Shown: one piece after another, positions 51,488 through 61,642 of the stretch | Layout: each line of letters begins with the position of its first letter | Numbering within the stretch: position 1 is the stretch's first letter | NCBI GenBank assembly: GCA_951394045.1 | Contig: OX595986.1 | Location: forward strand, 4,617,534 to 4,681,533 | Direction: 5' to 3' | Source of the DNA: Nitzschia sp. DOCU1 | Taxonomy: Eukaryota; Bacillariophyta; Bacillariophyceae; Bacillariales; Bacillariaceae | DNA: 64,000 nt | Notes under the pieces: generated by a model | Told to the model about the DNA's origin: nothing | Databases searched by the model: none | What the model saw: the letters and a program-made list of their open reading frames with translations, nothing else | Translations under genes and position numbers: made by a program

Positions 51488-52327
51488 TTATTCTTCTTCG
51501 TCGTCATCCGTCTTCTGTCGTTTAGCGCCAGGCTGTTCCACTTCTGTTGACCGAAAGGCTTCTTTGGGCTTGGTATAATCAATTTGGTCATGATACGGTC
51601 CACTATTGGGAATTCCTTCACACTTGGAACCCGAATTGTTCTCCTGTCCTGTAATGGGATCGGGAGTGACGGCCAAGGAGGGAAAGTTGGACTCGATCGC
51701 TTCGAGTAGACTCTGGAGTACAATCTCATGTCCGTCCTTGTTGAAGTGCAATCCATCATAAAAGAATTTACCGAAATCATCAACTGCATCTTTCATAATG
51801 GTAAACAAATCCAAGACGGGCAAGTCCAACTCGGCGGCAACGGATTTGCAAGCTTCTGCATAAGTCCCCGTCGTTTCTAGAGTCCTTTCGAGAACTCCAG
51901 TAGCTTTATCCCCGTATCGTTGCTTCTGAAAGGCAAATCGTTGCTCATGGTGGACGGGTGGCGGTGTAATGAGTAGAATTTGACTTTCCGGAAAGGATTC
52001 TTGCGTCTTTGCCACGAGCGTTTTCAAATTCGCTTGGAACTCTTCCAATGGCACGTGATGATGCGGATTGTGCTCTGCCAAACTAGCATCATTCGCCCCA
52101 AAGAAAATGGTGGTCAGCGCGATCTTTCCAGGCTCATACCAGACCCCTGCCTCTTGCGCATAGTCCAGATACCATCGAGTGTTGTAACCACTCATGCCAC
52201 GATTCAGCACATCGGCGCGACGCTGATACCGATGTGCCAGACCACCGCCCCATCCTTCCATTGCCGTTTGAGTGAGGGAATCTCCCAGCAGCAAGAGCTT
52301 GGGGCGTTCTAGGGCTGCAGAACTCAT
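51488..52327 (-). CDS. SGNH/GDSL hydrolase, isoamyl acetate-hydrolysing esterase-like
   Basis: 279 residues, intronless. It hydrolyses short-chain acyl esters; the yeast relative IAH1 cleaves isoamyl acetate. Block I GDSL (15-18, Ser17 nucleophile), Gly in RGMSGYNT, block III GANDAS (Asn79) and block V DGLHFNKDGH (Asp191, His194) are all in place. The spacing agrees with the IAH1 family, which is about 240-250 residues long. A C-terminal acidic/Lys tail (AKRQKTDDDEEE) is extra. No signal peptide, so cytosolic. Start agrees with the family (LLLLGDSLT at 11-19). Confidence 0.93.
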   Translation of the reverse strand: MSSAALERPKLLLLGDSLTQTAMEGWGGGLAHRYQRRADVLNRGMSGYNTRWYLDYAQEAGVWYEPGKIALTTIFFGANDASLAEHNPHHHVPLEEFQANLKTLVAKTQESFPESQILLITPPPVHHEQRFAFQKQRYGDKATGVLERTLETTGTYAEACKSVAAELDLPVLDLFTIMKDAVDDFGKFFYDGLHFNKDGHEIVLQSLLEAIESNFPSLAVTPDPITGQENNSGSKCEGIPNSGPYHDQIDYTKPKEAFRSTEVEQPGAKRQKTDDDEEE

Positions 52328-52837
52328 GGTGAAATCGATAGCAAGGGATGATGTGAAGTGCTTAATAGGGAATGAAATATGGATTGTCTATCGCAATGCT
52401 CTGTTTGTCATTTTGGAGGGAGAGGAATGTCATCAACGACTCGACTCTTCTTTTCCTCCGTCCCCCTTTTGTGTCGATTTTCGAAGAACGCTCCATCCGC
52501 CACCCCATGACGTGCGACTGACGTACCAGATACCTCCAATAGCATGGCAAGATCCTTTGCCACGTGGAAGCAACGAGACGCTTGCAATCAGATAGGTCGG
52601 CGGCGTGCGAGAAATTGACAAAAGATCTTACTTGCCGTCACGCCGACATGAAAGCCATGGTCGTTGCCACCGAAAGCCCATTTCATTCAGTCAAACGGTG
52701 CCCATGACGTCTTGAATGTTTCGTTGCAAGCAGCGTAAGCTAGGCGGCATGATGGATTACTTGCGGGGAAACGTTTCATTCGACTAGTTTACAACAATTT
52801 CGCTTTCACAACGACGGCCTTGCCAGTGCAGGCGGCA
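52328..52837. other. Intergenic, 510 bp
   Basis: Upstream of the esterase and downstream of the NmrA gene. Nothing recognised. Confidence 0.6.
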
Positions 52838-53785
52838 TTACATGAATCCAGCAGCATTTTGTGCGACCCAAGCTTCCATGGACAGAGGCTTTTCGCCTGT
52901 AATGGCCTCGATATCACCAACATGCTTGACATTTGTCAGAGGACTGTCATTATCAATGTAATGGTACAATTCCATAATGCCATCCACCTGCCACTCGGGA
53001 AAGCCCATGCCCATGAACGCATCTTTCGCGTCCTTGTATCCCACTTGAGTGTGAGTGACCTTCTTTCCAAGCGCCTTGCTAAAGGCAGCCGCCATGTCGT
53101 TCAACGAAAAGGCAGGCGCCACCAGAGTGTACATCTTGCCATGATGTTTGGCAGGGTTGGCCAAAATGTCTGCGGATGCCTTGCCCACATCACTCACCGC
53201 GACTGGAGTGTGGCGTTTGGTAGGATCACGGGGATCATAAAAGGTGGGAGCATCGTGTCCCTTGATGGATCCAACATGGGCCCAGTTGTTGTCAATGAAA
53301 AGAGGAAGTCGAACAATGGCGTAGTTGATGCCAATCGTCTTGGCAGTGACTTCAATGGGGGCGAATTGCTGGCCAAAGATGGAATCCGTTCCAGCCGTCG
53401 CCACAGACAAAACAAGCACAAAATTCACACCGGCTTGTTTGGCAGCTTGGAGCCCATTGATTGCGAGTTGGGTGCGATTTTCGTGTCCCGGTACAACGAG
53501 GTAGACACTATCGAATCCTTTCAGGGTTTGGGTCAAGGCAGCTTTGTCTCCCATATCTGCGGCAACAGTAGTGACTTTTTCCATGGCGTCAAACTTTTCA
53601 GGATTGCGCACCCCGGCAAAAACTTGAACTTGTTTGGAATGGCGGGCGGTCAAGGCAGCAAGAGTTGCCTTACCCACGTAGCCTGAAGCTCCAACGACAA
53701 TGACTTTTTGGGTACTGGGGGTCAAATCGTTTTCTTGCACCTTAGCCTTGCGATTGAGCTTCTTGATGAGCTTTGAGAGGAACAT
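52838..53785 (-). CDS. NmrA-type NAD(P)-binding Rossmann protein (atypical SDR)
   Basis: 315 residues, intronless. GASGYVG (about 32-38) is the dinucleotide-binding glycine motif after VIVVG. FAGVRNPEKF gives the Arg that usually marks NADP preference. DSVYLVVPGHENRTQLAINGLQAAKQAGVNFVL-type sequence and PLFIDNNWAHV are typical of the NmrA/HSCARG group. SDVGKASADILANPAKHHGK and the C-terminal GITGEKP-like DIEAITGEKPLSMEAWV match quinone oxidoreductase or redox-sensor members. Substrate cannot be told. The N-terminal 25 basic residues (FLSKLIKKLNRKAK) could be an organelle signal. Divergent from PCIF1. Confidence 0.9.
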   Translation of the reverse strand: MFLSKLIKKLNRKAKVQENDLTPSTQKVIVVGASGYVGKATLAALTARHSKQVQVFAGVRNPEKFDAMEKVTTVAADMGDKAALTQTLKGFDSVYLVVPGHENRTQLAINGLQAAKQAGVNFVLVLSVATAGTDSIFGQQFAPIEVTAKTIGINYAIVRLPLFIDNNWAHVGSIKGHDAPTFYDPRDPTKRHTPVAVSDVGKASADILANPAKHHGKMYTLVAPAFSLNDMAAAFSKALGKKVTHTQVGYKDAKDAFMGMGFPEWQVDGIMELYHYIDNDSPLTNVKHVGDIEAITGEKPLSMEAWVAQNAAGFM

Positions 53786-54272
53786 GGTGTATGATGTTGA
53801 ACTGTATAGTGGATAACTTGGTTTTAACTTTGGTAGATGTTGATTTTGTGAGCAGATGATCGTCCACCGTTTAAGCTTTATTCTAGAGATGGGGTAGCCA
53901 TTTCGCGACGACTCGCGTCGAAGTTCTCGGTGTTTTCGTCTTTTGATCTTTGTCGATCCTTGAGGATTTATTTAACGACCGGTATTCGCCTTCGGCTTTT
54001 TCTTGGAAGCTCGTCGAACGCGTAAAATGAAATGAGCGGCTGTGCTCCTTTTTTGCCACCACCACCATCCATCACCCAGCAAGGCACAACGATGATGACG
54101 AGAGAAACGTCGCTATCGGCGGTAACAACGAAGGAACTACAATTCAAAGTCGTCTCTTTTCCGGCGCCGAAACTAAAGACACGGCGGTGTGTCTCGATGG
54201 GCACAAAACCTTAATACAAAGCGAGCCGGAAACAGGCGTTCCGTTCCAAGATCTGCTAGTAGTGGCATCATC
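53786..54272. other. Divergent promoter region, NmrA and PCIF1 genes
   Basis: 487 bp. The PCIF1 frame is open upstream to 54189 but without an ATG. Nothing else recognised. Confidence 0.6.
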
Positions 54273-56282
54273 ATGCAGCCGGACGATGCGATTGCTGCGT
54301 TGATGGCAGAGATGGGGGCACGACAAGGATATGTTCCTTCATCGTCAGGGGCGAAATCACTAGAATCTTCCTCCCCGGAACCTACTACTCGTGACACTTC
54401 GTCGCAGCATTCCCGATTGTTGCCAGAACTGGAAGGATACCCTGACAACTCGCACAAGGCAGGCAATCAGTCCATTTGGAATCCCTACGTTGCACCGCCC
54501 AAAACGACAACAACAACCGCCCCCGAGAAATCTTGTCCTAGCAGAAGCGTTCATTTACCGACGAACCCACAAGTCGAAGTCATTCGACGACGAGCCTTTG
54601 AAAAGTTCAAGCAGGAATGTACGGATGTTATACAAAGAATGCAACAAACGTGGGAAATCAGGCTTCCGATTCCCGCCATGTTAGAGAAATGGCATATGGA
54701 TGCCAAGCTCGCCGAGTGGCAGGAGGGAATCAATCGAACAAGAACAAACAAGTCAGGGAGCATGACACACACCCAAGAAGAAGAAAGTCTCGACAATGTA
54801 CAGGTCTTGGCATCGACGGCGGAAATTTACCGTCTGACGACGCTCTCCAAGAGCAAAGGCCGGAAGTTTCAGTTTTGGGATCCAATATTGCCTAGTAAAA
54901 ATGCGGCATCTTTATTTCAGTCAACGTTCGAACCAGAAGTAAAAAAGGCTTGGACCTCCAAACCACAATCACCAGCCGCCAAATCGCCGTCGTCGACGTC
55001 GGTATCAGTCCTCCCGCCCAAATTTAGCAAAAAGGCCGGCCAGATTGAACGAGCTCTCTACCGATGCATTTGTCAGGCATCGGAGCTTTTTGAGCAACAG
55101 CTGAGCCAAGCTGTCAAGTTAGATCAACAGCAAAAACAAGCTCAAAGTGCTCACAATAGGAAACGAAGGCGGCTTCCCAAGATTTCTCGCGACGAGGATT
55201 CGGATCAGTACAAATGTAGCTATGCCGGAATCACTCTGAAAGTCCACGCGGCTTACTTTGAAAAGCTCCAACGACTATATGATCGCGCCCAGTTGTCGAT
55301 GGATAAATGGTGCGTCGATGAGTTTTCATTTGAAGAGGCTCTATTCTGTTTGTTATGTCGCTACGACATGTTGCAAGGAGCGGGTTTACAAGCTGGGGTT
55401 CCGGGTCAAGTCATGGATGTCCTCTTGGAGCATTTGGATTGTCGAATGGAATGTTTTGCGTCTCCACTCAACTGCCGATATGAGCGTTTTGCGTCCGCCT
55501 TTGATCTTGACCGAGCCTTTGGGGGTCGAGGAAGCTATTTCGATTTGGATGACGAATTCTTCGCCTCTGGAGGTTGCTACCAAGCCAATCCACCCTTTTG
55601 CGAAGGAGTGATTGGCGCCATGAATCATCGCATTCATAGCTTATTGGAGCACCATACGAGTCAACCACTTATGTTTGTTGTTTTTGTGCCCGCGTGGAAT
55701 GACTCTGCTGCGTATAACGAGGGCCTGTTGAAGAATTCCTTCTTGGTCAAGCATTTGTTGTTGGAGAGTGGCAAGCATTGGTATGCCGAGGGTACACAGC
55801 ATCGCCGGAAAGGGTCCTTCCGACCAGCTTCCTTTGACACGAGTATTCTGTTTTATCAGAATGAGGCCGCCGCGAGGAAGCTGCAGCTTTCCGAGTCCTT
55901 GTTAGACGATTTGAAGAGAGCCTTTTGCAATGACCCCGGGACAATGGACAAAGCTTCTATTGCTCCCAGGAAGACAAACAATGCAGCTGTGCCCAGCCCC
56001 AAGCCAACGGACGGGGAGGAATCGAGTCGAGTGATAGAAACTATCGACGGCGGACAGAAGAGTCGGCCAGCAGCACCGGGCAGGGAGAAAGGAAAGCGGA
56101 AGGATGAAGTCTATGCAACAAAGGAAGGAAGGAAAAAGCGCCAATGGTCCGATCTGAATGACGAAAGCAAATCTCAACTCAGCCTACTTGAGTCTCTTGG
56201 CTTGTCATCAGATACTGGTGGGGCTCAAACCACCAGTAGCACCAAAGCACCAAAAATGAAGAAAAGAAAGGGAAAGAAGTGA
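54273..56282 (+). CDS. PCIF1/CAPAM-like cap-adjacent adenosine N6-methyltransferase
   Basis: 669 residues from the first ATG 54273 (MQPDDAIAALMAEMG). Human PCIF1 methylates N6 of the first transcribed 2'-O-methyladenosine next to the mRNA cap. Seen: the helical N-terminal domain (VEVIRRRAFEKFKQEC onward, about 95-300), KCSYAGITLKVHAAYFEKL, FCLLCRYDMLQGAG, and the methyltransferase with catalytic NPPF (439-442, CYQANPPFCEGV). Then QPLMFVVFVPAWNDSAAY, GTQHRRKGSFRPASFDTSILFYQN, as in animal PCIF1. No N-terminal WW domain (the CTD-binding part of human PCIF1) is visible. The C-terminus is Lys-rich and nuclear-like (KKRKGKK). Intronless. Confidence 0.9.
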   Translation: MQPDDAIAALMAEMGARQGYVPSSSGAKSLESSSPEPTTRDTSSQHSRLLPELEGYPDNSHKAGNQSIWNPYVAPPKTTTTTAPEKSCPSRSVHLPTNPQVEVIRRRAFEKFKQECTDVIQRMQQTWEIRLPIPAMLEKWHMDAKLAEWQEGINRTRTNKSGSMTHTQEEESLDNVQVLASTAEIYRLTTLSKSKGRKFQFWDPILPSKNAASLFQSTFEPEVKKAWTSKPQSPAAKSPSSTSVSVLPPKFSKKAGQIERALYRCICQASELFEQQLSQAVKLDQQQKQAQSAHNRKRRRLPKISRDEDSDQYKCSYAGITLKVHAAYFEKLQRLYDRAQLSMDKWCVDEFSFEEALFCLLCRYDMLQGAGLQAGVPGQVMDVLLEHLDCRMECFASPLNCRYERFASAFDLDRAFGGRGSYFDLDDEFFASGGCYQANPPFCEGVIGAMNHRIHSLLEHHTSQPLMFVVFVPAWNDSAAYNEGLLKNSFLVKHLLLESGKHWYAEGTQHRRKGSFRPASFDTSILFYQNEAAARKLQLSESLLDDLKRAFCNDPGTMDKASIAPRKTNNAAVPSPKPTDGEESSRVIETIDGGQKSRPAAPGREKGKRKDEVYATKEGRKKRQWSDLNDESKSQLSLLESLGLSSDTGGAQTTSSTKAPKMKKRKGKK

Positions 56283-57030
56283 AAGTTTGAGCTCCTGTCG
56301 CCTCGTTCGACAATCTAGATTTCGCCGTCACAAGTCGAAGTACATAGCTTGGGCTCGCAACCTCTTCATTTGATGCGTCGGCGACCTTTGCACAATGCTG
56401 CATGGATGTCAGTCCTTGAATAAAATTGGTGCTGCGGTAGGAATAATAAGAACGACCGCTACGATAGTGGCAAATTAGTTTCGAGTAGATGCCTCTCAAC
56501 ACTCCCACCTTTGCCCCTGAACCGAACGAATTAGATTGAATGCTAGTCGTTTACTACCTTCCGTAGTGTTGATGGTGTCAATGTCGTCCCTGAAGCCATG
56601 GTCAGGGTCGACAGTTACAGCTACTTGTTGAAATAGTGCCGGGTGCCCTAAGCCTCCCGACTATATATTAGAGGCAACAGCTCTGCTGTTTAGCACGATG
56701 GTTCTAGCTGAGCTAGTAGTGAGTAGGGGGCGACGTGGACGATTCGACTCCCTTCAGAGACCCCAATGCTGATGCCTCTGTGCTCATAGTCTGGTCCCCT
56801 GAGTCGACGGCCCGTTCAAACTCCCAGCGCTCTCTTTTTTTGCTTCTGTTTCGGGAGCTCGATCCGCCCGAGCAAAACGAAGGAGCGGAGATGCATGAGA
56901 GATGAGCATAGGCAATGTCAGCAGTTCACTCCTTTTCAACTATGAAAACAAAACCACATACTCGGTAGCCCTTCTTGTGTGCATTATAAGTAGAAGGATC
57001 AGGGGATACAGAAACCAGAGGGTCGTCAAA
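56283..57030. other. Intergenic, 748 bp
   Basis: Between two plus-strand genes. An in-frame ATG at 56902 would extend the Imp2 frame by 43 residues that lack conservation features. Nothing else recognised. Confidence 0.5.
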
Positions 57031-57741
57031 ATGGCATCGTCGTTTGCAAAAAAGATGGCTTCTTTTTCAGCCAGTACTTGGGCATCTGCCTTGGCGGCAG
57101 TTCCTGTGGTTATGTGGGCCAACGATTCGCTCTTTTCCTTGTATCGAGTGAAGGGATCATCCATGGAGCCTTCTTTGAGGCACGGTGATATTCTCGTGGT
57201 TCGAAAATCTGACGGTATCTGGCAAAAGCAAACGCGAAAAGAGGAAGATCCGATGCTTGCTTTTCAACGACAACATCAAGCCGACTTGGAACGACGGTAC
57301 TGCCATTCGAATGGGGCAAGCTGGCTAATCCACAAGCCACCGATGCCAGTAGTTGATGATATTGTCGTTTTCAAGGATCCTACACAATATCCTTGGAGTT
57401 ATAGCGTCAAACGAGTTGTCGGGCTAGGTCAACAAATTGTCATGATGCCCAGCAATCGTTACAAACCGACTTCCCCGTATCAAATGGACGCGGGAGAGCC
57501 AGAGATGTTGGCAGCAATGCGAGTGGCATCACCGTCTGTCCCTCCCTATAGTTTGTGGGTAGAAGGGGACAATGTAGTCAACTCCTTGGACTCGTCGACA
57601 TGTCACGGGGCCATCACGAAAAAACTCCTAGTGGGGGTCGCCGAGTATCGAATATGGCCACCGACAAGAATAGGAAAGCTAGGCCAGGCAACTGATTTGA
57701 GGCAGGATCCGAAGCCGTACTCCTATTGGCCACATGTATAG
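57031..57741 (+). CDS. Mitochondrial inner membrane protease subunit 2 (Imp2-like, S26 family)
   Basis: 236 residues from ATG 57031 (MASSFAKKMAS); an in-frame ATG at 56902 is less likely. Imp2 removes sorting signals from proteins on the intermembrane-space side. One membrane segment (about 13-32) precedes the catalytic Ser44 in KGSSMEPSL. HGDILVVRK follows, and the catalytic Lys127 is in YSVKRVVGL. LWVEGDNVVNSLDSSTCHGAI is box E (family GDNxxxSxDSRxxG). A 35-residue insert between boxes B and C (about 63-100) is unusual. The C-terminus YRIWPPTRIGKL is as in Imp2. Intronless, convergent with the second DnaJ. Confidence 0.9.
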   Translation: MASSFAKKMASFSASTWASALAAVPVVMWANDSLFSLYRVKGSSMEPSLRHGDILVVRKSDGIWQKQTRKEEDPMLAFQRQHQADLERRYCHSNGASWLIHKPPMPVVDDIVVFKDPTQYPWSYSVKRVVGLGQQIVMMPSNRYKPTSPYQMDAGEPEMLAAMRVASPSVPPYSLWVEGDNVVNSLDSSTCHGAITKKLLVGVAEYRIWPPTRIGKLGQATDLRQDPKPYSYWPHV

Positions 57742-57968
57742 GTAGTTTGGGATAAATGAGGTAGACAAATAATAATATAAACAGTTCTTTTATCATCAGA
57801 AGTTGGCTGTTACGAATTCTGTATGGCCAGCGCGTGGTCTAAATCTTGAGCTGCTGGCTGGGCGAAGGATGATATTATAGTCGAGTGTGAAGTGTGCGAA
57901 AGAGTACAAGAGGGCTGCGCGTCAACATTGGAGCAGCAGTCAGAAGACGTAAGCGAGAAGATGGTCTA

Positions 57969-59434
57969 TCAAGGCATCCGCCCGTGCGGATCATCTCCCC
58001 TCTTGATTTTCAGGAAAATGAAGAGATCACCAGCTGGTCCACCCATTGGTCCAGCGTCACCTTGACCCTTCAGGCGAAGCTTGGCGCCATCCCCGACTCC
58101 GGCAGGAATCATTACTTTTATCTCTTTGGAGGCTTGCGAGATTCCCTTGCCGTGACAAGTCCCACAGTTCTCAGCAACTGTCTGACCAGTCCCCCGACAA
58201 GGACGACAAAGTTCTTGCCTAGTAGAATGGTTTTGGGTAGAACCAAATCCGCTGGCTTCCGACGATGTTGATAGGACGGCACCCGAGCCATGGCAATGCT
58301 CACATAACTTGACTTCGGCGCCGGGTTGGATACCATTTCCTGTGCAAGGGGTGCACGATGCGAGGTGTTTGATGCGAATCTTTTCCTCTCCCCCTTGTAA
58401 AGCCGTCTGCAAATCAATTTCCATCTCAATGCTAAGGTCGCCACCCACCCAGCGTTGCCGAGTACCGGTTCCTCTTCCACCATTTGGTCGAATGGTTGTG
58501 AATTCGAGGTAATCCCCCATGGTTCCAGGCGAGGGGCCATTCTGTACACCGGGTGCACCCATATTGCTAAAACTTGTGTCATACATTCCCTGACGATTGT
58601 TAATTTCGTGCATTTCGTCTCGAATCCGAGCGTTGTAGACATCTTCAAATGGAGATTTCCAAGGATCCCAAGCCGGTTCGAAGGGGCTTTCACCGAATGG
58701 AGTTTTCGGTCGTTGCGGTTGAGGCTCTACTGGGCGAGCTCTGTTGAAGGGAGAGCTCTTGTAGGGCTGTCGTTGGTGGAGGTTAAATGGATCGTGGTTG
58801 TGAAAAGGATCGCTTCGGCCACCAAAGGGACGGCTGCCTGGGGAGTGTTGGTTGTAGACATATCCAGCACCAGGCCGTGGAGCATTTCTTACCCGATCTG
58901 CGGCAGCCGCTGCAGCTCGATCATTAGCAGCAGGGTTTCCCATCCCTCGAAATCCAGTCATGTCGTATTTTTGTTTGAGCTCAGGATTCTTCAACGTCTC
59001 ATATGCTCGGTTGAGCTCTTGAAAGATGGCAGTGGTATCCATGTCAGGATTGGCATCTGTTTAAATATAGTGCGTGAACAACAACAAAGATGAGATAACA
59101 AAATATCATGAAACGATTGCCAACAGCCATCACATGACAAAGCCGCACCTGGATGAAATTTCTTTGCCAGATTCCGATAAGCTCGTTTGATCTCCAGCTC
59201 GTTGGCGGTGCGGGGAACTCCAAGAGTAGCATAGTGATCGGTTCCAGTATCCTGGGGACTATTTCGATATCTTAGAACGGTAGCCTTGGATCGCCGAAAT
59301 GAAGATGACAAGGGATTGGTCGGCCCCAACAACGAATGCACTTGTGCACGCCGTCCACCTGCAGCACTACCAAAGCTCTCCACTTGGGCAATGCCAATGA
59401 CGATAATAGCTGCGACTAATCGAACTTGCAACAT
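57969..59434 (-). CDS. Plastid-targeted type I-like DnaJ (Hsp40), second copy
   Basis: Exons 59149-59434 and 57969-59056; 92-bp intron (59057-59148) inside the HPD motif, at the same codon phase as in the 46404 gene. 457 residues from the first ATG 59434. Signal peptide then SFGSAAGG: plastid presequence. J-domain about 65-125, HPD 94-96. A Gly/Phe/Pro-rich linker (about 140-220) differs from the Ser repeats of its paralogue. The CTD1/zinc region contains LSIEMEIDLQTALQGGEEKI, CTPCTGNG, CEHCHGSG, CRPCRGTG, CGTCHGKG and GPMGGPAGDLFIF. It stops 13 residues later, so the second C-terminal domain is absent here too. Plastid Hsp70 co-chaperone. Confidence 0.9.
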
Positions 59435-61015
59435 TTTCACTTCCACAAACTCCAGCTCTTGAAATGTGCAAGAGCGATGAATCAATCAACAGGGCGAAAA
59501 AATCTTGCAAAGACGTTGGCGAAAAAAAGTGATGGGTCGGTCGGCAAGAAGAACGTTGTCCGGCGGAATTGCGCCATTTTTTTTCGAAAGTTTGCAGCTG
59601 TCCGGCGTCCTGGCCTGCAGTTGCACCATAAATGACATGAGTCATGGTGTGTTCTTCACGACGATGATTCGGTCTTTAGCTCACGAGTACGACGTCCCAC
59701 CGACATTTCAAATCTCGGCAGGCAGTAAATCAGGCAGGCTGGCTGTTCCAGAGGGACGACGGGCTCGATTTCTTCTAAGTAACCATAGCGAGAATTTTTG
59801 ATTGGCTCCGCGCCTCTAACGACCTAATGGCGGGACTCGTGTTTAGTGACTCAGAATATGTGGTCAGTGCGTCACGATAGATCTTCATGCCGACGTCTGT
59901 GCTCATATCCAGTTGATGACTGGATTGGATGTGATGCAAATGAGGCCTGAATCGCAAGGCCAACCATCTTCGGTTGACGATGACCATTACCTAGCTTCGC
60001 AACCCCCTCGGTTCCTTCTACATTCATCAGAGAACACACCGAGGTACCCCATAAGAAGCTCTTAAAAGTGAAAACCCACTCAACGAGAACTCCGTTCAAT
60101 TTGATTTTCCTGTGTGTTCCTCGACCTCATGGTGGTGATTCAGGGAACTCCGAGCTGCAAGTCAGAGCGTTTGCATGTTGCGGGCGAAGCTTGTTGGACT
60201 CTTTCAAAGGCCGCCGCAGAGCGACAGACCGCTGGTGTGGTTGTTGCTGCTAGCACAACATTTTGTGACGATTGGGTGCACGTCGGGTGATGACATGCCG
60301 AAGCGAGGCGGCATTTCTGTTATATCGTCCTCTGAGAGGCGTTTTCTGGGGATGGTTGTAACCAGAATTCGTCGAGAGAAGTGGCAAAGCCGGGCTGTAT
60401 CTAGAAGCAAGGTCACTCTTCTGGCATTGTTTTACGATGACTACTTGGCCGTTCTGACTGGCTGATGTCCACGTTAGGAGTCGGCCCCCTTCGTGGGGAA
60501 TCGGTCGGAGGCCATTCCAGCGAGCAAGTAGGAATACGATAGTGCGGGAAGATGCGCCGGTATGTACATCGCGACGATGAGCATTCGACTGCAAAAATAT
60601 GGAGCTGATGAGACGCGTAAATTGATCCAGAACAGCAGGTACGTCTTTCTTTGCCTTTATACTTTTGAGCGCGGCTGTGTTTCGTCCGGCGGCCGTTGGC
60701 AATGGCTGTGGCGATTTCTTTACCACGCAAGACTACAAGGATCGGCACATGACGGCCTTGTTCTGTGATACATGGTATAATCTGCTCACCTTTCCGACAT
60801 TCTGTTTCTTATCCACAAAGTTGTTCAGGCAATGAGGCAAAACGTGGGGATAAGATGGGATGACTAGTTTTGTTACAGATATATTCTTCCATGACAGTAT
60901 AGAAACAATTATCTAGCTACAGGTCGACATGCTGTGTTCTATTTGGATATATATCGGAGGGATTTGTCTCCGATCGTCGCGAGTAATGGTCGGTTTTTCT
61001 TGCAGCGTCCCCACT
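59435..61015. other. Intergenic, 1.58 kb
   Basis: No supported gene. Short frames on both strands between 60068 and 60768 overlap one another and lack ATG starts or motifs. Confidence 0.55.
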
Positions 61016-61642
61016 CTAGTAAGTCAAGATAGTGACCGTTCCTTGCTTGCTGGTAATCGACTTGATCACATCCGAGACAGACTTGCCCCTACAGGGAACG
61101 TTGTTGATACTCAGCACCATCGCACCCTCGGGGATACCAGTCCTTTCAAAGAGCCCACCTGCAACGAGCCCCTTCACGGTAATCTTCCCGGTATCGGGAT
61201 CAGCAGCCAGAGTGATTCCCGCCTTGGTATCCACAGATTCCTTGTAAATTTCATAGGACTTTGGATCTCTATGGAAAATCCACAATTCGTTGGATGTTTT
61301 GGAGTCTCCACCCAGCACCTTGTAAGACGAAAATCCACTGTCGTATTGGAATTGAAATGTCCAACCTGCCGCCTCCATGACATCCAAGATTTCAGCTATC
61401 GCATCTTCTTCGTGTTTCTTTTGAAAATTATGATTCATAAAGGCATAGTAGTGTCCTTTGGTTTTGTTCCATTGGAAGTAGGGCCTGTTGCTGTCTTCCG
61501 CAATGCGTATGGTGGCCAAGGCGTCGTTGACATGGCCGATCAGCGTCTTAGAGACGGCGGGACCATGGAAGCACAAGCCCTTTTGGTTAGCGATGCTATA
61601 GTCTTTCTCTTTGAAGACTTTGTGAAGAATAATGCTGGGCAT
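61016..61642 (-). CDS. PDZ-domain protein, 208 aa
   Basis: With ATG 61642 (MPSIILHKVFKEKDYS) the product has 208 residues. The N-terminal part (1-130) has alternating strand/helix sequence (AVSKTLIGHVNDALATIRIAED, KGHYYAFMNHNFQKKHEEDAIAEILDVMEAAGW) that I do not recognise. The C-terminal 70 residues form a PDZ-like fold: AGITLAADPDTGKITVKGLVAGGLFERTG, then IPEGAMVLSINNVPCRGKSVSDVIKSI, with the AGI loop in place of GLGF. It ends at the last strand, TVTILTY. Peptide-binding adaptor, soluble. Upstream extension of the frame to 61765 is possible but lacks an ATG. Confidence 0.75.
   Translation of the reverse strand: MPSIILHKVFKEKDYSIANQKGLCFHGPAVSKTLIGHVNDALATIRIAEDSNRPYFQWNKTKGHYYAFMNHNFQKKHEEDAIAEILDVMEAAGWTFQFQYDSGFSSYKVLGGDSKTSNELWIFHRDPKSYEIYKESVDTKAGITLAADPDTGKITVKGLVAGGLFERTGIPEGAMVLSINNVPCRGKSVSDVIKSITSKQGTVTILTY

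Noticed and set aside
52820..53686. Long plus-strand frame of 288 codons
   Set aside because: It is antisense to the NmrA-type gene, whose motifs are clear; the antisense translation has no recognisable features.
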